From JAFALK01 sp042701975 (GTDB lineage Bacteria > Pseudomonadota > Gammaproteobacteria > Burkholderiales > Burkholderiaceae_C), in contig CP170561.1 of the NCBI GenBank assembly GCA_042701975.1, positions 3,100,001 through 3,164,000 of the forward strand: 64,000 bases of DNA, given 5' to 3'. Below, in pieces: positions 1-8,811 of the stretch; positions within the stretch are counted from its first letter, which is position 1; each line of letters begins with the position of its first letter. A program made the position numbers and the translations under genes. The notes beneath the pieces are model-generated. The model saw only the letters and a list, made by a program, of their open reading frames with translations. It was not told the origin of the DNA and did no database searches.

Positions 1-1645
1 TCTCAAAGGCACGATCGACATCTTCAAGGATCTGCGCCAGTCGCCGATTGCCTATGGCTACGTCGACCCCTCGATCGGCACCGGCAACTCGCCATCCAAG
101 TCCACCGCCACCAATCTGGCTTTGCGGCTGGCCGGGCCGATTCCCGTCGAGCTCCCCGGCGGCAAGCCCACAGCGACCTTCCTGTTCGAGAAGAACCGCA
201 CCTGGCTGGGTGGCATCACCAGCTTCACCAATGCAAGCACGCCGACCGCGCCGCCGGCAGGCGCGAACGTCACTACCTTGACCTCGGTGTCGCTGGCATC
301 GAGCAGCTCGGTCGACTTCCTGCCCCAGCGCTCGCGGGACACGAAGAGCCTCTACGGCGAGATCCGCTTCCCGGTTATCGGCGAGAAGAACGAGATTCCG
401 TTCGTGAGGTCGCTGGAGGTGCAGGTCGCTGGCCGACAGGACAAGTACGACGAAAAAGCGGACATGGGTAAGACGGCGTTGATTCCGGCCAACGTCATCA
501 ACTGCCTCAGCGCGAATCGCTTCCTGACGGCTGCCGATCTGGACATCACCTGTCCGCCGGCGGACACGCCCTGGCTCACCGGCTCCAGCTCGCGCAAGAC
601 CTTCAATCCGACGCTGAGCCTGCGCTGGCAGGTGGTGGAAGACCTCGCGCTGCGGGCCTCGTATGCCACGGGCTTCGTGCCGCCGCTGCTCAGCCAGCTG
701 CAGCGCAGCCCGGCCGTCAACATCCCGGCCCAGGCCTATGCCCTCTTCGGGATCAACTACTTCACCGCCAAGGACCCGCTGCGCGGCAATGAAGTGATCG
801 GATCGAAGACCCCCATCATTTCCTACACCACGGGCGGCAACCCCGACGTGCTGCCGGAAACCTCCAAGACCTCGAGCGCCGGCCTCATCTTCACGCCGCG
901 CTTCATTCCCGACCTTCGGCTCTCGGTGGACTGGACGCACATCGTGCAGAAGGACAACTACTACTCGCCGATGACCCTCATCTCGGGGGCGCCGACGCCG
1001 ACGCAGCAGAGCCAGTTCACTGCCTATCTGCAGGCCCATCCGGAGCGTTTCACGCGCGGTCCGGCGGCGGACGGTTTCTCGGTGGGCCCCATCACCGCCA
1101 TCGACGCCTCCATCGGCAATGTGCTGGGATCCAAGGTCGACGCCATCGATCTGGCCGGCAGCTACCAGATGGTCTTCCAGGGCCTGGGCACGTTGGACGT
1201 TTCGGCTCGCGCCACCTACCTGAAGAGGCTTGACGTGCAGATCGGACCGGGCTCTGCACCGGTCCAGTATGCCGGCGTGGCGACGAGCGGCTTCTCGACT
1301 GGGGCCGACTCCGGCGGCGTGCGCTGGAAGGGCAACCTCGGCGCGTCATGGTCGACGCGCAACTGGTCGCTCGGAGCACGCGTGCGCTTCTTCGGCTCGT
1401 ACTACCTCGATGCCGATCGCAGCTATGTCGTGCCGGGCCAGGGCTCGTCAACGGTGCCCAAGCAGATCTACGTCGATCTGTACGGCACCTACAAGCTGCC
1501 CTACGACGCCGAGCTGCGCATGACCGCGAACAACGCGTTCAACCGCGCGCCGCCCTTCGACGCATCACCCAACGGCGCCTACTACAGCCGCTTCGGGGAT
1601 CCGAGGATGGGCTTCTACACCGTCAGCCTCAGCAAGAAGTTCTGA
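1..1645 (+). CDS. TonB-dependent receptor, C-terminal part (5' end outside window)
   Basis: The reading frame is open from base 2 to the TGA at 1643-1645, about 547 residues, so the signal peptide and most of the plug lie upstream of the window. The visible part is an outer-membrane beta-barrel: alternating aromatic strands, the NPDVLPETSKTSSAGL segment typical of TonB receptors, and a C-terminal phenylalanine (SLSKKF) used for outer-membrane insertion. Such receptors import siderophores, cofactors, glycans, peptides or small proteins using TonB energy. An M16 peptidase, a FecI-type sigma factor and FecR follow on the same strand, suggesting a peptide or protein substrate and signal-transducing control. 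The substrate cannot be read from this part, and whether an N-terminal FecR-contacting extension exists cannot be judged. Confidence 0.9.
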   Translation, partial: LKGTIDIFKDLRQSPIAYGYVDPSIGTGNSPSKSTATNLALRLAGPIPVELPGGKPTATFLFEKNRTWLGGITSFTNASTPTAPPAGANVTTLTSVSLASSSSVDFLPQRSRDTKSLYGEIRFPVIGEKNEIPFVRSLEVQVAGRQDKYDEKADMGKTALIPANVINCLSANRFLTAADLDITCPPADTPWLTGSSSRKTFNPTLSLRWQVVEDLALRASYATGFVPPLLSQLQRSPAVNIPAQAYALFGINYFTAKDPLRGNEVIGSKTPIISYTTGGNPDVLPETSKTSSAGLIFTPRFIPDLRLSVDWTHIVQKDNYYSPMTLISGAPTPTQQSQFTAYLQAHPERFTRGPAADGFSVGPITAIDASIGNVLGSKVDAIDLAGSYQMVFQGLGTLDVSARATYLKRLDVQIGPGSAPVQYAGVATSGFSTGADSGGVRWKGNLGASWSTRNWSLGARVRFFGSYYLDADRSYVVPGQGSSTVPKQIYVDLYGTYKLPYDAELRMTANNAFNRAPPFDASPNGAYYSRFGDPRMGFYTVSLSKKF

Positions 1646-1735
1646 CCTCGCGACACAGGCTGCCCAGCACGGGCGGCCTGTTCGCGCGTCCCCATTCGCG
1701 CCGGTCTGCCGGCGATTTCAAGAGAGAGCAGTTTC

Positions 1736-4687
1736 ATGGTCATCCGCAGGATTTCAAGGTCCACCTTCACCACGCTCGCCACAGCGATCGGCGCCATTTT
1801 CCTGACGCCGCTGGCGAGTTTTCCCGTCGAGGCTGCCGCGCCCGACGCCTTGAGCGTGCCGTTCGCCAAGGCGCCCATTGCCCCGGTCAAGATCGACACC
1901 AGCCGGGGCGTCGATTTCGCGCAGAACCATTCGGACCTGCTGCCCGATCCGGCGCTGCGCTTCGGCAAGCTGGCCAATGGCATGACGTATGTGATCGCAC
2001 GCAACAAGACGCCGCCGGGCAAGGCCACGGTGCGGCTGCGCATCGCCGCGGGCTCCATGATGGAAAGCGAGAACCAGCGCGGTCTGGCTCACTTCCTGGA
2101 GCACATGGCGTTCAAGGGATCGAAGCACGTTCCCGAGGACGAAATGATCCGCATCCTGGAGCGTCACGGCCTGAGCTTCGGCGCCGACACCAATGCCTAC
2201 ACGACCTTCGGCGAGACGGGCTACGTCCTGGAGATCCCGAAGGTCAGCGACGAGACGGTGGACACCGTCATGTTCCTGCTGCGCGAGGTGGCCGGGAACC
2301 TGAACATCACGCAGGAAGCCATCGAGCGCGAGCGCGGCGTGATCCTCGGCGAAGAGCGGGTGCGCAACACGCCACAGACGGCGATGACCGAGTACATCGC
2401 CCACAAGATGTTCGACGGCCAGAAGCTGCCGGACCGCATTCCGATCGGCCTGATTCCCGTCCTCAAAGGCGCGCAGCGCGCGGACTTCGTCGACTTCTAC
2501 CAGGCGTTCTATCGCCCCGAGCTGGCAACGCTGGTCGTCGCCGGCGATATCGATCCTGATGCGATGGAGGCCAGGATCAAGGCCAAGTTCGGCGACTGGA
2601 AGCCCGCCGTCCCGGGCGCGATCCGCCAGATCGATTTCGGCACCTACCGCAACAAGGGGCTGCAGGCCGACAGCTACGTCAGCCCGGGCCTGGGGAACTC
2701 GATCTCCATGACCTGGACGCGTCCGGTTGACGAGCACTACCAGACCGTGGCCAAGGGGCTGCAGGAGCTGCTGTCCTCAGTGGCGATCAACATCGTCAAC
2801 GAGCGGTTCAGCCGCCTCGCAGCGCGTGGCGAGGCGAGCTTCATCTCTGCGTCGGTCGGCCGCGGTGCGTTCGGCAATGCCGGAGAGTCCGTGGCGCTGT
2901 CGATCGGCCCCAAGGCCGGCCAGGACAAGGCGGCCTACCAGCAGGCGTACACGATGCTGCGCCAGTTCGTGCTCTACGGCCCCGACAAGGCAGAGCTCGA
3001 TCGCGCGCTGAACAACCTGGAGGTGCGCAACAAGGCGGCTGTCGAGAGCGCGGCAACCCGAGGCACGGATGGCTTGGCACAGGCGCTGCTGGGCTCGCTG
3101 GGTGCAGGCGTCGTGGTGTCTTCGGCGGCGCAGGACTACGCGCTGTACCGCTCGCTGCTTCCCCAACTCACCCTGGCCAACGTGGGCAAGGCCGCCAAGG
3201 AACTGGTGGCCTGGGACGGTCCCTTCCTCTGGCACAGCGCAGAGGACCTCAAGGGTCTGGGCAAGGAGGAGCTGCTGGCCGGCTTCAGGGCCGTCCAGGC
3301 CGCCAAGATCGAAGCGCCGGCCAGTCTGGCGGCCAAGGCCTGGCCGTACACGGAGTTCCCGGGCGCGGCCGCTGCCGTCGTCAGCCGTCGGCAGATCGAG
3401 CGCACCGGTGCCACCGAGCTGACGTACGCCAACGGCGTCAAGGTCATCGTCAAGCCGACCACCTATGCCAAGAGCGCTATCTCCGTCACCGTCCGTTTTG
3501 CCGGCGGGCTCAAGTCCATCTCGCCGGCAGAAGACGCCGCGCTGTTCGAGGCTCGCAACCTGGGGCTGATCCAGGGCGGCCTGGGCAAGATCGACGCCAT
3601 CGACGCCGGAGACAGCCTGACCGGGAAGATCCTCGGCGTCAGCTTCGGCATCGGCGACGACTCCAGCGTGATGGCCGGCAATACCGTGCCCTCGGACCTG
3701 TCCACGCTGATGCAGGTCCTGATGGCCTACACGACCGATGCGGCCTATCGGCCCCAGCCCTTCAGCCAGTTCAAGCAGATCTACAGGGAGAACTACCCGC
3801 TGGCTGTCACCTCGCCCGACGGCGTGCTGGGCCGCTACCTCGCTGCCATCCAACGTTCGGAGGATCCGCGCTTCGTCACCCACACGCCCGACGAGGTCGA
3901 CAAGGTCAACCTCGAGAAGGCGCAGGTCCTGGTCGAGCGCCAGCTGAAGACGGCACCGATCGAGATCACTGTCGTCGGCGACACCAGCGAGGCCATGATC
4001 GAGGCGGAAGTCGCCAAGACCTTTGCCAAGCTGTCGCCGCGCGCGACCGTGCCCTTCGAGCCGGCCGGGGCCGACGTCGTCAAGTTCCCTTCGACGAACC
4101 TGCAGCACACGCTGACGCACGAGGGCCGCGCGGACCAGGCCATCGGCTACATCGCCTGGCCGACCACTGACCTGTTCGCCAACATCCAGGACACAGCGGC
4201 ATTGAGAATGCTGACCGACGTCATCGGGCTGCGGCTCATTGCCCAGGTGCGGCAGGAGAAGGCGCTCACCTACAGCCCCAAGGCCGGCGCCGACATGTCC
4301 GACACCTTCAAGGGCTTCGGCTACATCAGCGCGCGCGTCGAGGTCCGGCCTGAAAAGCTGCCTGAGTTCTACAGCATCGTCAACGCCATCGTCGAGGATC
4401 TCAAGGCCAAGCCGGTGAGCGCGGACGAACTGCTGCGGGCGCGCCAGCCGGCGCTGGACCGCCTGGTCAACGCAGACAAGAACAATGGCTACTGGGTCGG
4501 CGCGCTGTCGGGCTACACGAGCGACCCGCGCAGGCTGGAGTTCGTGGAGGGGCGCCGTGATCGCTACGCCGCCGTCACGCCTTCGGATCTGCAGCGGCTG
4601 GCTCAGCAGTACCTGGTCGATGCGAAGGCGCTCAAGATCGAAGTGAAGCCGGCGACGGACAAGGCCGTCCGGGCCGCACCCCAGTAA
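1736..4687 (+). CDS. Periplasmic M16-family zinc metallopeptidase (PqqL/FusC-like)
   Basis: This 983-residue protein begins with a hydrophobic signal peptide, probably cleaved after the AAA near residue 35. The first M16 domain carries the inverted zinc motif HFLEH at residues 119-123 and the distal glutamate ligand in ERERGVILGEE, near residue 199, the spacing expected for the family. A second pair of M16 domains from about residue 540 lacks the motif and should be structural. Length and layout resemble the single-chain clamshell proteases PqqL of E. coli and FusC of Pectobacterium, which degrade peptides or imported ferredoxin in the periplasm and are encoded beside TonB receptors. The gene follows the receptor by 90 bp. 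Peptidase function is well supported; the substrate is inference. Confidence 0.92.
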   Translation: MVIRRISRSTFTTLATAIGAIFLTPLASFPVEAAAPDALSVPFAKAPIAPVKIDTSRGVDFAQNHSDLLPDPALRFGKLANGMTYVIARNKTPPGKATVRLRIAAGSMMESENQRGLAHFLEHMAFKGSKHVPEDEMIRILERHGLSFGADTNAYTTFGETGYVLEIPKVSDETVDTVMFLLREVAGNLNITQEAIERERGVILGEERVRNTPQTAMTEYIAHKMFDGQKLPDRIPIGLIPVLKGAQRADFVDFYQAFYRPELATLVVAGDIDPDAMEARIKAKFGDWKPAVPGAIRQIDFGTYRNKGLQADSYVSPGLGNSISMTWTRPVDEHYQTVAKGLQELLSSVAINIVNERFSRLAARGEASFISASVGRGAFGNAGESVALSIGPKAGQDKAAYQQAYTMLRQFVLYGPDKAELDRALNNLEVRNKAAVESAATRGTDGLAQALLGSLGAGVVVSSAAQDYALYRSLLPQLTLANVGKAAKELVAWDGPFLWHSAEDLKGLGKEELLAGFRAVQAAKIEAPASLAAKAWPYTEFPGAAAAVVSRRQIERTGATELTYANGVKVIVKPTTYAKSAISVTVRFAGGLKSISPAEDAALFEARNLGLIQGGLGKIDAIDAGDSLTGKILGVSFGIGDDSSVMAGNTVPSDLSTLMQVLMAYTTDAAYRPQPFSQFKQIYRENYPLAVTSPDGVLGRYLAAIQRSEDPRFVTHTPDEVDKVNLEKAQVLVERQLKTAPIEITVVGDTSEAMIEAEVAKTFAKLSPRATVPFEPAGADVVKFPSTNLQHTLTHEGRADQAIGYIAWPTTDLFANIQDTAALRMLTDVIGLRLIAQVRQEKALTYSPKAGADMSDTFKGFGYISARVEVRPEKLPEFYSIVNAIVEDLKAKPVSADELLRARQPALDRLVNADKNNGYWVGALSGYTSDPRRLEFVEGRRDRYAAVTPSDLQRLAQQYLVDAKALKIEVKPATDKAVRAAPQ

Positions 4688-4838
4688 AAACTCGGTTGTG
4701 CGGAGCGGGCCGGCACCAGGTCAGCCCGCCCGACATCCGGACTGCAGTCAGGTTTAGCATTCTCAGGCGCGAGGACAGGAGGCCGCTATTCCAGAGCCCG
4801 ACTCCCCAGGTTCCGCCCCCATCGAGGGGCCGAACGTC

Positions 4839-5324
4839 ATGGAAGCACTCAATGGGGCGTTTCGTGCCTCGTTGACGCGGTACTTTTCGCGCCGCGTTCG
4901 CAATGCTGCCGACGTCGAGGACATGGTCCAGGAGGTGTTCGAGCGGCTCATCAAGCGTGGGGACATGGGCAGTGTGGAAATGCTGGGCGGCTACGTCTTT
5001 GAAACTGCCAGCACGGTCTTCACGGATCGATTCCGCCGCCGCAGCACCCGCCACGCGGACGAGCACGACGAATTCGACGAGAACCTGCATGGCGATTTGC
5101 AGTTTTCCACCGAGCGTGTCGTCATTGGCAGAGAGCGGCTGGCGCAAGCCACCACGGCCCTGCTGGAGCTCCCGGAGCGCACACGGCTGATCTTCGTACT
5201 GAGACGCCTGGAGGGAATGAGTTATCTTGATATCGAGGCACGCCTCGGCATATCGGTGAGCGCGATCGAGAAGCACATGCAGCGAGCCATCGCTCACCTC
5301 AGCAGTCGACTGGAAGGGACATGA
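4839..5324 (+). CDS. ECF (FecI-type) RNA polymerase sigma factor
   Basis: This 161-residue protein has sigma region 2 near residues 8-75 (RNAADVEDMVQEVFERL) and region 4 near residues 105-158 (LPERTRLIFVLRRLEG, then an HTH around ARLGISVSAIEKH). The stop codon overlaps the next gene, a FecR anti-sigma, in an ATGA, the classic FecI-FecR arrangement. It should direct polymerase to the receptor promoter when FecR is released. The ATG at 4839 has GAGGGG nine bases upstream. An in-frame ATT at 4788 sits five bases after a perfect AGGAGG (4777-4782) and could be a non-canonical start that adds 17 residues. The ATG is kept here as the conservative choice. Confidence 0.93.
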   Translation: MEALNGAFRASLTRYFSRRVRNAADVEDMVQEVFERLIKRGDMGSVEMLGGYVFETASTVFTDRFRRRSTRHADEHDEFDENLHGDLQFSTERVVIGRERLAQATTALLELPERTRLIFVLRRLEGMSYLDIEARLGISVSAIEKHMQRAIAHLSSRLEGT

Positions 5325-6400
5325 CAACTATTCGGGCCGTGCCCAGAACCTTTGGGATGTCGCCGGGCGAGGCGGCCGCGGTATGGGCCGCGCGCCTGGA
5401 CCGAGGCTCTCTGTCGCAATCCGAAGAGGCCGAGTTTGCCGAGTGGGTCGCTGACCCCGCGAATGACGAGGCCCTGTCTCGCGCCCACGAGGCCTTGCAC
5501 GTCTTCGACGCCGACCGCCTCACCGACCCCAATCTCAGGGCCTTGCGCCAGGCCGCCTTGAAGGCCGCTCCCGCGCGGCGTCGCCAGCCCCTCTATCTGG
5601 TGGCCTCGGTGGCCGCCGTCATGATCGGCGCCACTTTCGTGTTCGCACGGTTGCAGCAGGTCAACAGCTCCAGCGCGCCGACGGTTGTGGCGGCATCCGC
5701 CACCGGCCCGCAAGCAGCAGCGGAGGTCCCGCCTCCGCCCATCGAGTACAGCTCCGAGATCGGCAAGCGGCGGACGGTTTCACTGTCCGATGGTTCGACG
5801 ATCACGCTGAATACCAATTCGCGCGTTGCCGTGAGTTTCACGGAGGGTCGCCGGCTGATCCACCTGATGCGGGGCCAGGCCCTCTTCGAGGTCGCGCACA
5901 ATCCGCAGCGGCCCTTCATGGTTTTTGCCGGTGACCGGCGCGTCACGGCGCTTGGCACGGTGTTTGAAGTGCGTTCGGAACCGAGCAGGATGCAGGTCGT
6001 GCTGGTCCAGGGGGCGGTCGTGGTGGATCGCGGCGATCGGACCGGAAACGCCGCCAGTTCCGCCGCGGAGAAGCCCGTGCTGTTGGCACCTGGCCAGGCC
6101 TTTGTCGCCGCAGGTGGCCAACAGCGGGTGAGCAAGATCGATGTGCGCCGCGAACTGCTCTGGCGCGACGGCTTTGTGGAATTCGACGATGAATCGCTGG
6201 GCCGGGCGGTGCAGGAGTTCAATCGCTATGCGAGCCAGCCCATCGAACTGAGCCCTGACGGTGTTGCCGACTTGCGTGTCAGCGGGCTCTTCCGCACCGA
6301 CGACCCACGGCGCTTTGTCGACACCATCCGCGAGCTGCTCTCGATTGAGGTCCACCCGACGGAACGCGGAGGCGTGCGCCTTTCTCTCGCCAAGCCCTGA
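5321..6400 (+). CDS. FecR-family anti-sigma factor
   Basis: This 359-residue protein starts with a cytoplasmic DUF4880 segment (residues about 15-75, EAAAVWAARLDRGSLSQSEEAEFAEW) that binds the sigma factor. One transmembrane helix follows near residues 88-108 (LYLVASVAAVMIGATFVFA), then the periplasmic FecR domain (residues about 140-265) and a C-terminal STN-like segment (DUF4974) that normally contacts the TonB receptor. The start overlaps the sigma stop by four bases, so the two are translationally coupled. The role is to relay substrate occupancy of the outer-membrane receptor to the ECF sigma factor. Length is slightly above the usual 310-340 residues. Confidence 0.92.
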   Translation: MTTIRAVPRTFGMSPGEAAAVWAARLDRGSLSQSEEAEFAEWVADPANDEALSRAHEALHVFDADRLTDPNLRALRQAALKAAPARRRQPLYLVASVAAVMIGATFVFARLQQVNSSSAPTVVAASATGPQAAAEVPPPPIEYSSEIGKRRTVSLSDGSTITLNTNSRVAVSFTEGRRLIHLMRGQALFEVAHNPQRPFMVFAGDRRVTALGTVFEVRSEPSRMQVVLVQGAVVVDRGDRTGNAASSAAEKPVLLAPGQAFVAAGGQQRVSKIDVRRELLWRDGFVEFDDESLGRAVQEFNRYASQPIELSPDGVADLRVSGLFRTDDPRRFVDTIRELLSIEVHPTERGGVRLSLAKP

Positions 6401-6491
6401 GGCCGAGCTATTTCTGGTGCGGGTTCGAAGGCCGCTTGCGTCTTCAGCTGAAGGGACCAAGTCGGTCCTGGAAGCTCGAGGAACCCTGTTC

Positions 6492-6842
6492 ATGAAGACC
6501 TATCTCGTCAATCACCTGCGCATTCCTGGCGGCGTTCCGAATCAGGATGCGCTGGCGTATCTGGAGGCCGTCGAGGCCACCGCGGCACCTTTCGGTGGCA
6601 AGTGGCTGGCGCAAGGCCCGCCCTCCGTCCTCGAGGGCGCCTGGCCAGGCGCGGTCGTCCTGATGGAATTTCCAAGCCGTCAGGCTGCCGTCACCTGGTA
6701 CGCCTCTCCGCAATATCAGGCGATCCTTCCTTTGCGCACACGGAATGCCGTCTCCGATCTCATCCTGGTCGATGAGCTGCCGGAGGGCTTCAGCCTGAAG
6801 GACTTCGCGGGCGAGGTGCGTCGTGCGAGGCAGGAGAGCTGA
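6492..6842 (+). CDS. DUF1330 domain protein
   Basis: A 116-residue protein starting at ATG 6492 (MKTYLVNHLR). The ferredoxin-like dimeric alpha/beta-barrel fold of DUF1330 is suggested by the paired segments WLAQGPPSVLEG and VVLMEFPSRQAAVTWYASPQYQ. No enzymatic activity is established for the family. The frame remains open upstream into fecR, but that part has no resemblance to DUF1330, so the internal ATG was chosen. It follows fecR by 91 bp on the same strand and could be co-transcribed, although nothing links its function to iron or peptide uptake. Confidence 0.75.
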   Translation: MKTYLVNHLRIPGGVPNQDALAYLEAVEATAAPFGGKWLAQGPPSVLEGAWPGAVVLMEFPSRQAAVTWYASPQYQAILPLRTRNAVSDLILVDELPEGFSLKDFAGEVRRARQES

Positions 6843-6993
6843 GCAGCTGGCGTTCTAGCGGGGGTTCAAGCCGCTTGGCGGTGTTGCCGTGCAGCCGCAT
6901 TCGCCGGCCCTGTCATCATTCTGCTGATGCTGCCGCCCGCCGTTCCTGTCAGGATGCGGCGCGTTGACGAGATCTTCAGGAAGGAATATCGCC

Positions 6994-8760
6994 ATGGGTG
7001 CTGCAATCGACGCAGAGCCGCTGCAAGCTCCGCCTGAAGAGCCGCCCGCACCCTTGGTGCCGGTGGCGGCCAGCCAGCGCATCGAAGCCCTCGACGTGGT
7101 CCGCGGGTTCGCCTTGCTGGGCATCTTCCTGATGAACATCGAATGGTTCAACAGGCCCTTCGCGGCGTTCAACGAAGGCATGCCGCACGGGATGTCCGGC
7201 GCGGACTGGCTGGCCAGCTGGTTCATCGGCTACTTCGTGCAGGGCAAGTTCTGGACGATCTTCTCCTTGCTGTTCGGCATGGGCTTTGCCTTGATGCTGG
7301 TGCGGGCCGAGCGCGCCGGCCGCAAGTTCGTCAGCGTGTACCTGCGCCGCATCCTCGCGCTGGCGGTCTTCGGCGCGGCGCACTACATCTTCCTGTGGGA
7401 TGGCGACATCCTCTTCAGCTATGCGGTCGGGGCGCTGGCCTTGCTGATCCTGCTCTACGGCCGGGCCCGGCGAATCCTGATCGCCTGCGCGGTTCTCGTT
7501 GCCGGCGCAGTGCTGATCAGCGTGGTCTTCGAGCCGGATGCCGCCGAGTACCTCTTCACCATCCTCGGCGGCCTGGGAGCGACGGGCTTGCTCGCGCTGT
7601 TCCTGCGCGGCGAGAAGCAGTTGCGATGGGGCCGGGTGGGCGGGTTGTCGGTGCCGCTGTTCAGCTTCATCCTGCTGGCCTTCGGCCTTGTCATGAGCAT
7701 TGGCGCCGTGGTGCTGTGGTGGTTGCCGCACAGCCCGATGGAGGCGCGCATGGCGCTGTCCGTCTTCGGGCCGCTGCTGTTCATCTTCGGCAGCCTGTCC
7801 TGGAAGTACCACCAACCCGCCGAGCAGCGTGCCCTGCGCATGGCGGTCAGCCTCTATGTGTTTGCGAGCCTGGCCGTCACGAGTGCCGGCGTGGTCCAGT
7901 ACCTGGCGCCGGATCCCACCGTCGTGCCCGCTTCGGTTCCCCAGGCCGAAGCCGAGGCTGCGACCGCCGAAGCGGCGAAGGGCGAGAAGGCCAAGGGCGA
8001 GAAGCCGAAGAAAAAGACACCGCAGGAGCGGGCCGCCGAGGCCAAGGCCGAACGCGACAAGAACCTCAAGGAGCAGGCGGACCGCAAGGTCGAGGAACTC
8101 AAGGTGTCGAAGGGCAGCAGCTATGCGGACCTGATGCTGTGGAGGGCTCGCCAGTTCCCCGAGAAGGCGGCCGGCGATGCGGGCTTTGCCGTGCTGCTGC
8201 TTGGCATGTTCTTGCTGGGCGCCTGGTTCGTGCGTTCGGGCGTGATGGAGAACAGCGCCGCCCATCTGCCGCTATTTCGCAAGTTCGCGGTCTACGGCTT
8301 GCCGGTCGGCATCGGCATCGGCCTGCTGGGCAGCTTCATCGCGACATCGCATACGCCGGGCGACCGCTATGACGGCTGGATGATTGCGCGCGGCCTGCTG
8401 TTCCTGGGCAATCTGCCTGCCTGCCTGGGCTATGTGGGCCTGGTCGTGACGATGCTGCACAGCCGGGGCCTGGGCTCGAGAATCCGCGTGCTGGCTCCGC
8501 TCGGCCGCATGGCGCTGACCAACTACCTGATGCAGTCGCTGATCTGCGCCAGCGTGTTCTACGGCTATGGCCTCGGGCAATGGGGCCTGCCGCGTGCGAA
8601 GCAGGTGCTGTTTGTCGCAGTCGTCTATGCGGGCCAGGTCGCCTTCAGCCACTGGTGGCTGGCGCGCTTTCGCTACGGACCGATGGAATGGCTGTGGCGG
8701 GGCTTCACCTACCGCGAGACGCCGCCCATGCGCGTCGAAGCCACAGCAGCCGTCGCCTGA
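6994..8760 (+). CDS. DUF418 family multi-pass membrane protein with a charged insert
   Basis: A 588-residue inner-membrane protein starting at ATG 6994, with an AGGAAGGA ribosome site about ten bases upstream. The N-terminal half opens with RIEALDVVRGFALLGIFLMN, the hallmark of the DUF418/DUF1624 acyltransferase-like superfamily. The C-terminal DUF418 domain (residues about 430-570) ends with FSHWWLARFRYGPMEWLWRGFTY, the most conserved motif of the family. About ten hydrophobic segments are visible. Between the two halves (residues about 310-380) lies a very hydrophilic lysine/alanine/glutamate-rich stretch that normal family members (about 390-420 residues) lack. Function is unknown; family members have been linked to envelope or transport roles only by prediction. 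Confidence 0.85.
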   Translation: MGAAIDAEPLQAPPEEPPAPLVPVAASQRIEALDVVRGFALLGIFLMNIEWFNRPFAAFNEGMPHGMSGADWLASWFIGYFVQGKFWTIFSLLFGMGFALMLVRAERAGRKFVSVYLRRILALAVFGAAHYIFLWDGDILFSYAVGALALLILLYGRARRILIACAVLVAGAVLISVVFEPDAAEYLFTILGGLGATGLLALFLRGEKQLRWGRVGGLSVPLFSFILLAFGLVMSIGAVVLWWLPHSPMEARMALSVFGPLLFIFGSLSWKYHQPAEQRALRMAVSLYVFASLAVTSAGVVQYLAPDPTVVPASVPQAEAEAATAEAAKGEKAKGEKPKKKTPQERAAEAKAERDKNLKEQADRKVEELKVSKGSSYADLMLWRARQFPEKAAGDAGFAVLLLGMFLLGAWFVRSGVMENSAAHLPLFRKFAVYGLPVGIGIGLLGSFIATSHTPGDRYDGWMIARGLLFLGNLPACLGYVGLVVTMLHSRGLGSRIRVLAPLGRMALTNYLMQSLICASVFYGYGLGQWGLPRAKQVLFVAVVYAGQVAFSHWWLARFRYGPMEWLWRGFTYRETPPMRVEATAAVA

Positions 8761-8811
8761 CACGCGTAGAGTTCCGCATCAGCATCCACCCGTAGAGAGA
8801 GCAAGAAGTTC

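Noticed and set aside
1348..2559. Plus-strand frame that bridges the TonB receptor end and the M16 start
   Set aside because: It runs out of frame through two well-supported genes and encodes an Arg/Ala/Gly-rich product without homology.
2777..4120. Long open frame of 447 codons on the minus strand inside the M16 protease gene
   Set aside because: It is the mirror of a high-GC gene; its composition (Gly/Arg/Leu/Gln/Asp-rich, no domain) is typical of an antisense shadow, whereas the plus strand has a complete M16 protein.
6401..6491. In-frame extension of the DUF1330 gene back into fecR (from 6261)
   Set aside because: The extra 77 residues are an out-of-frame reading of fecR and have no DUF1330 character; the internal ATG matches the family N-terminus.
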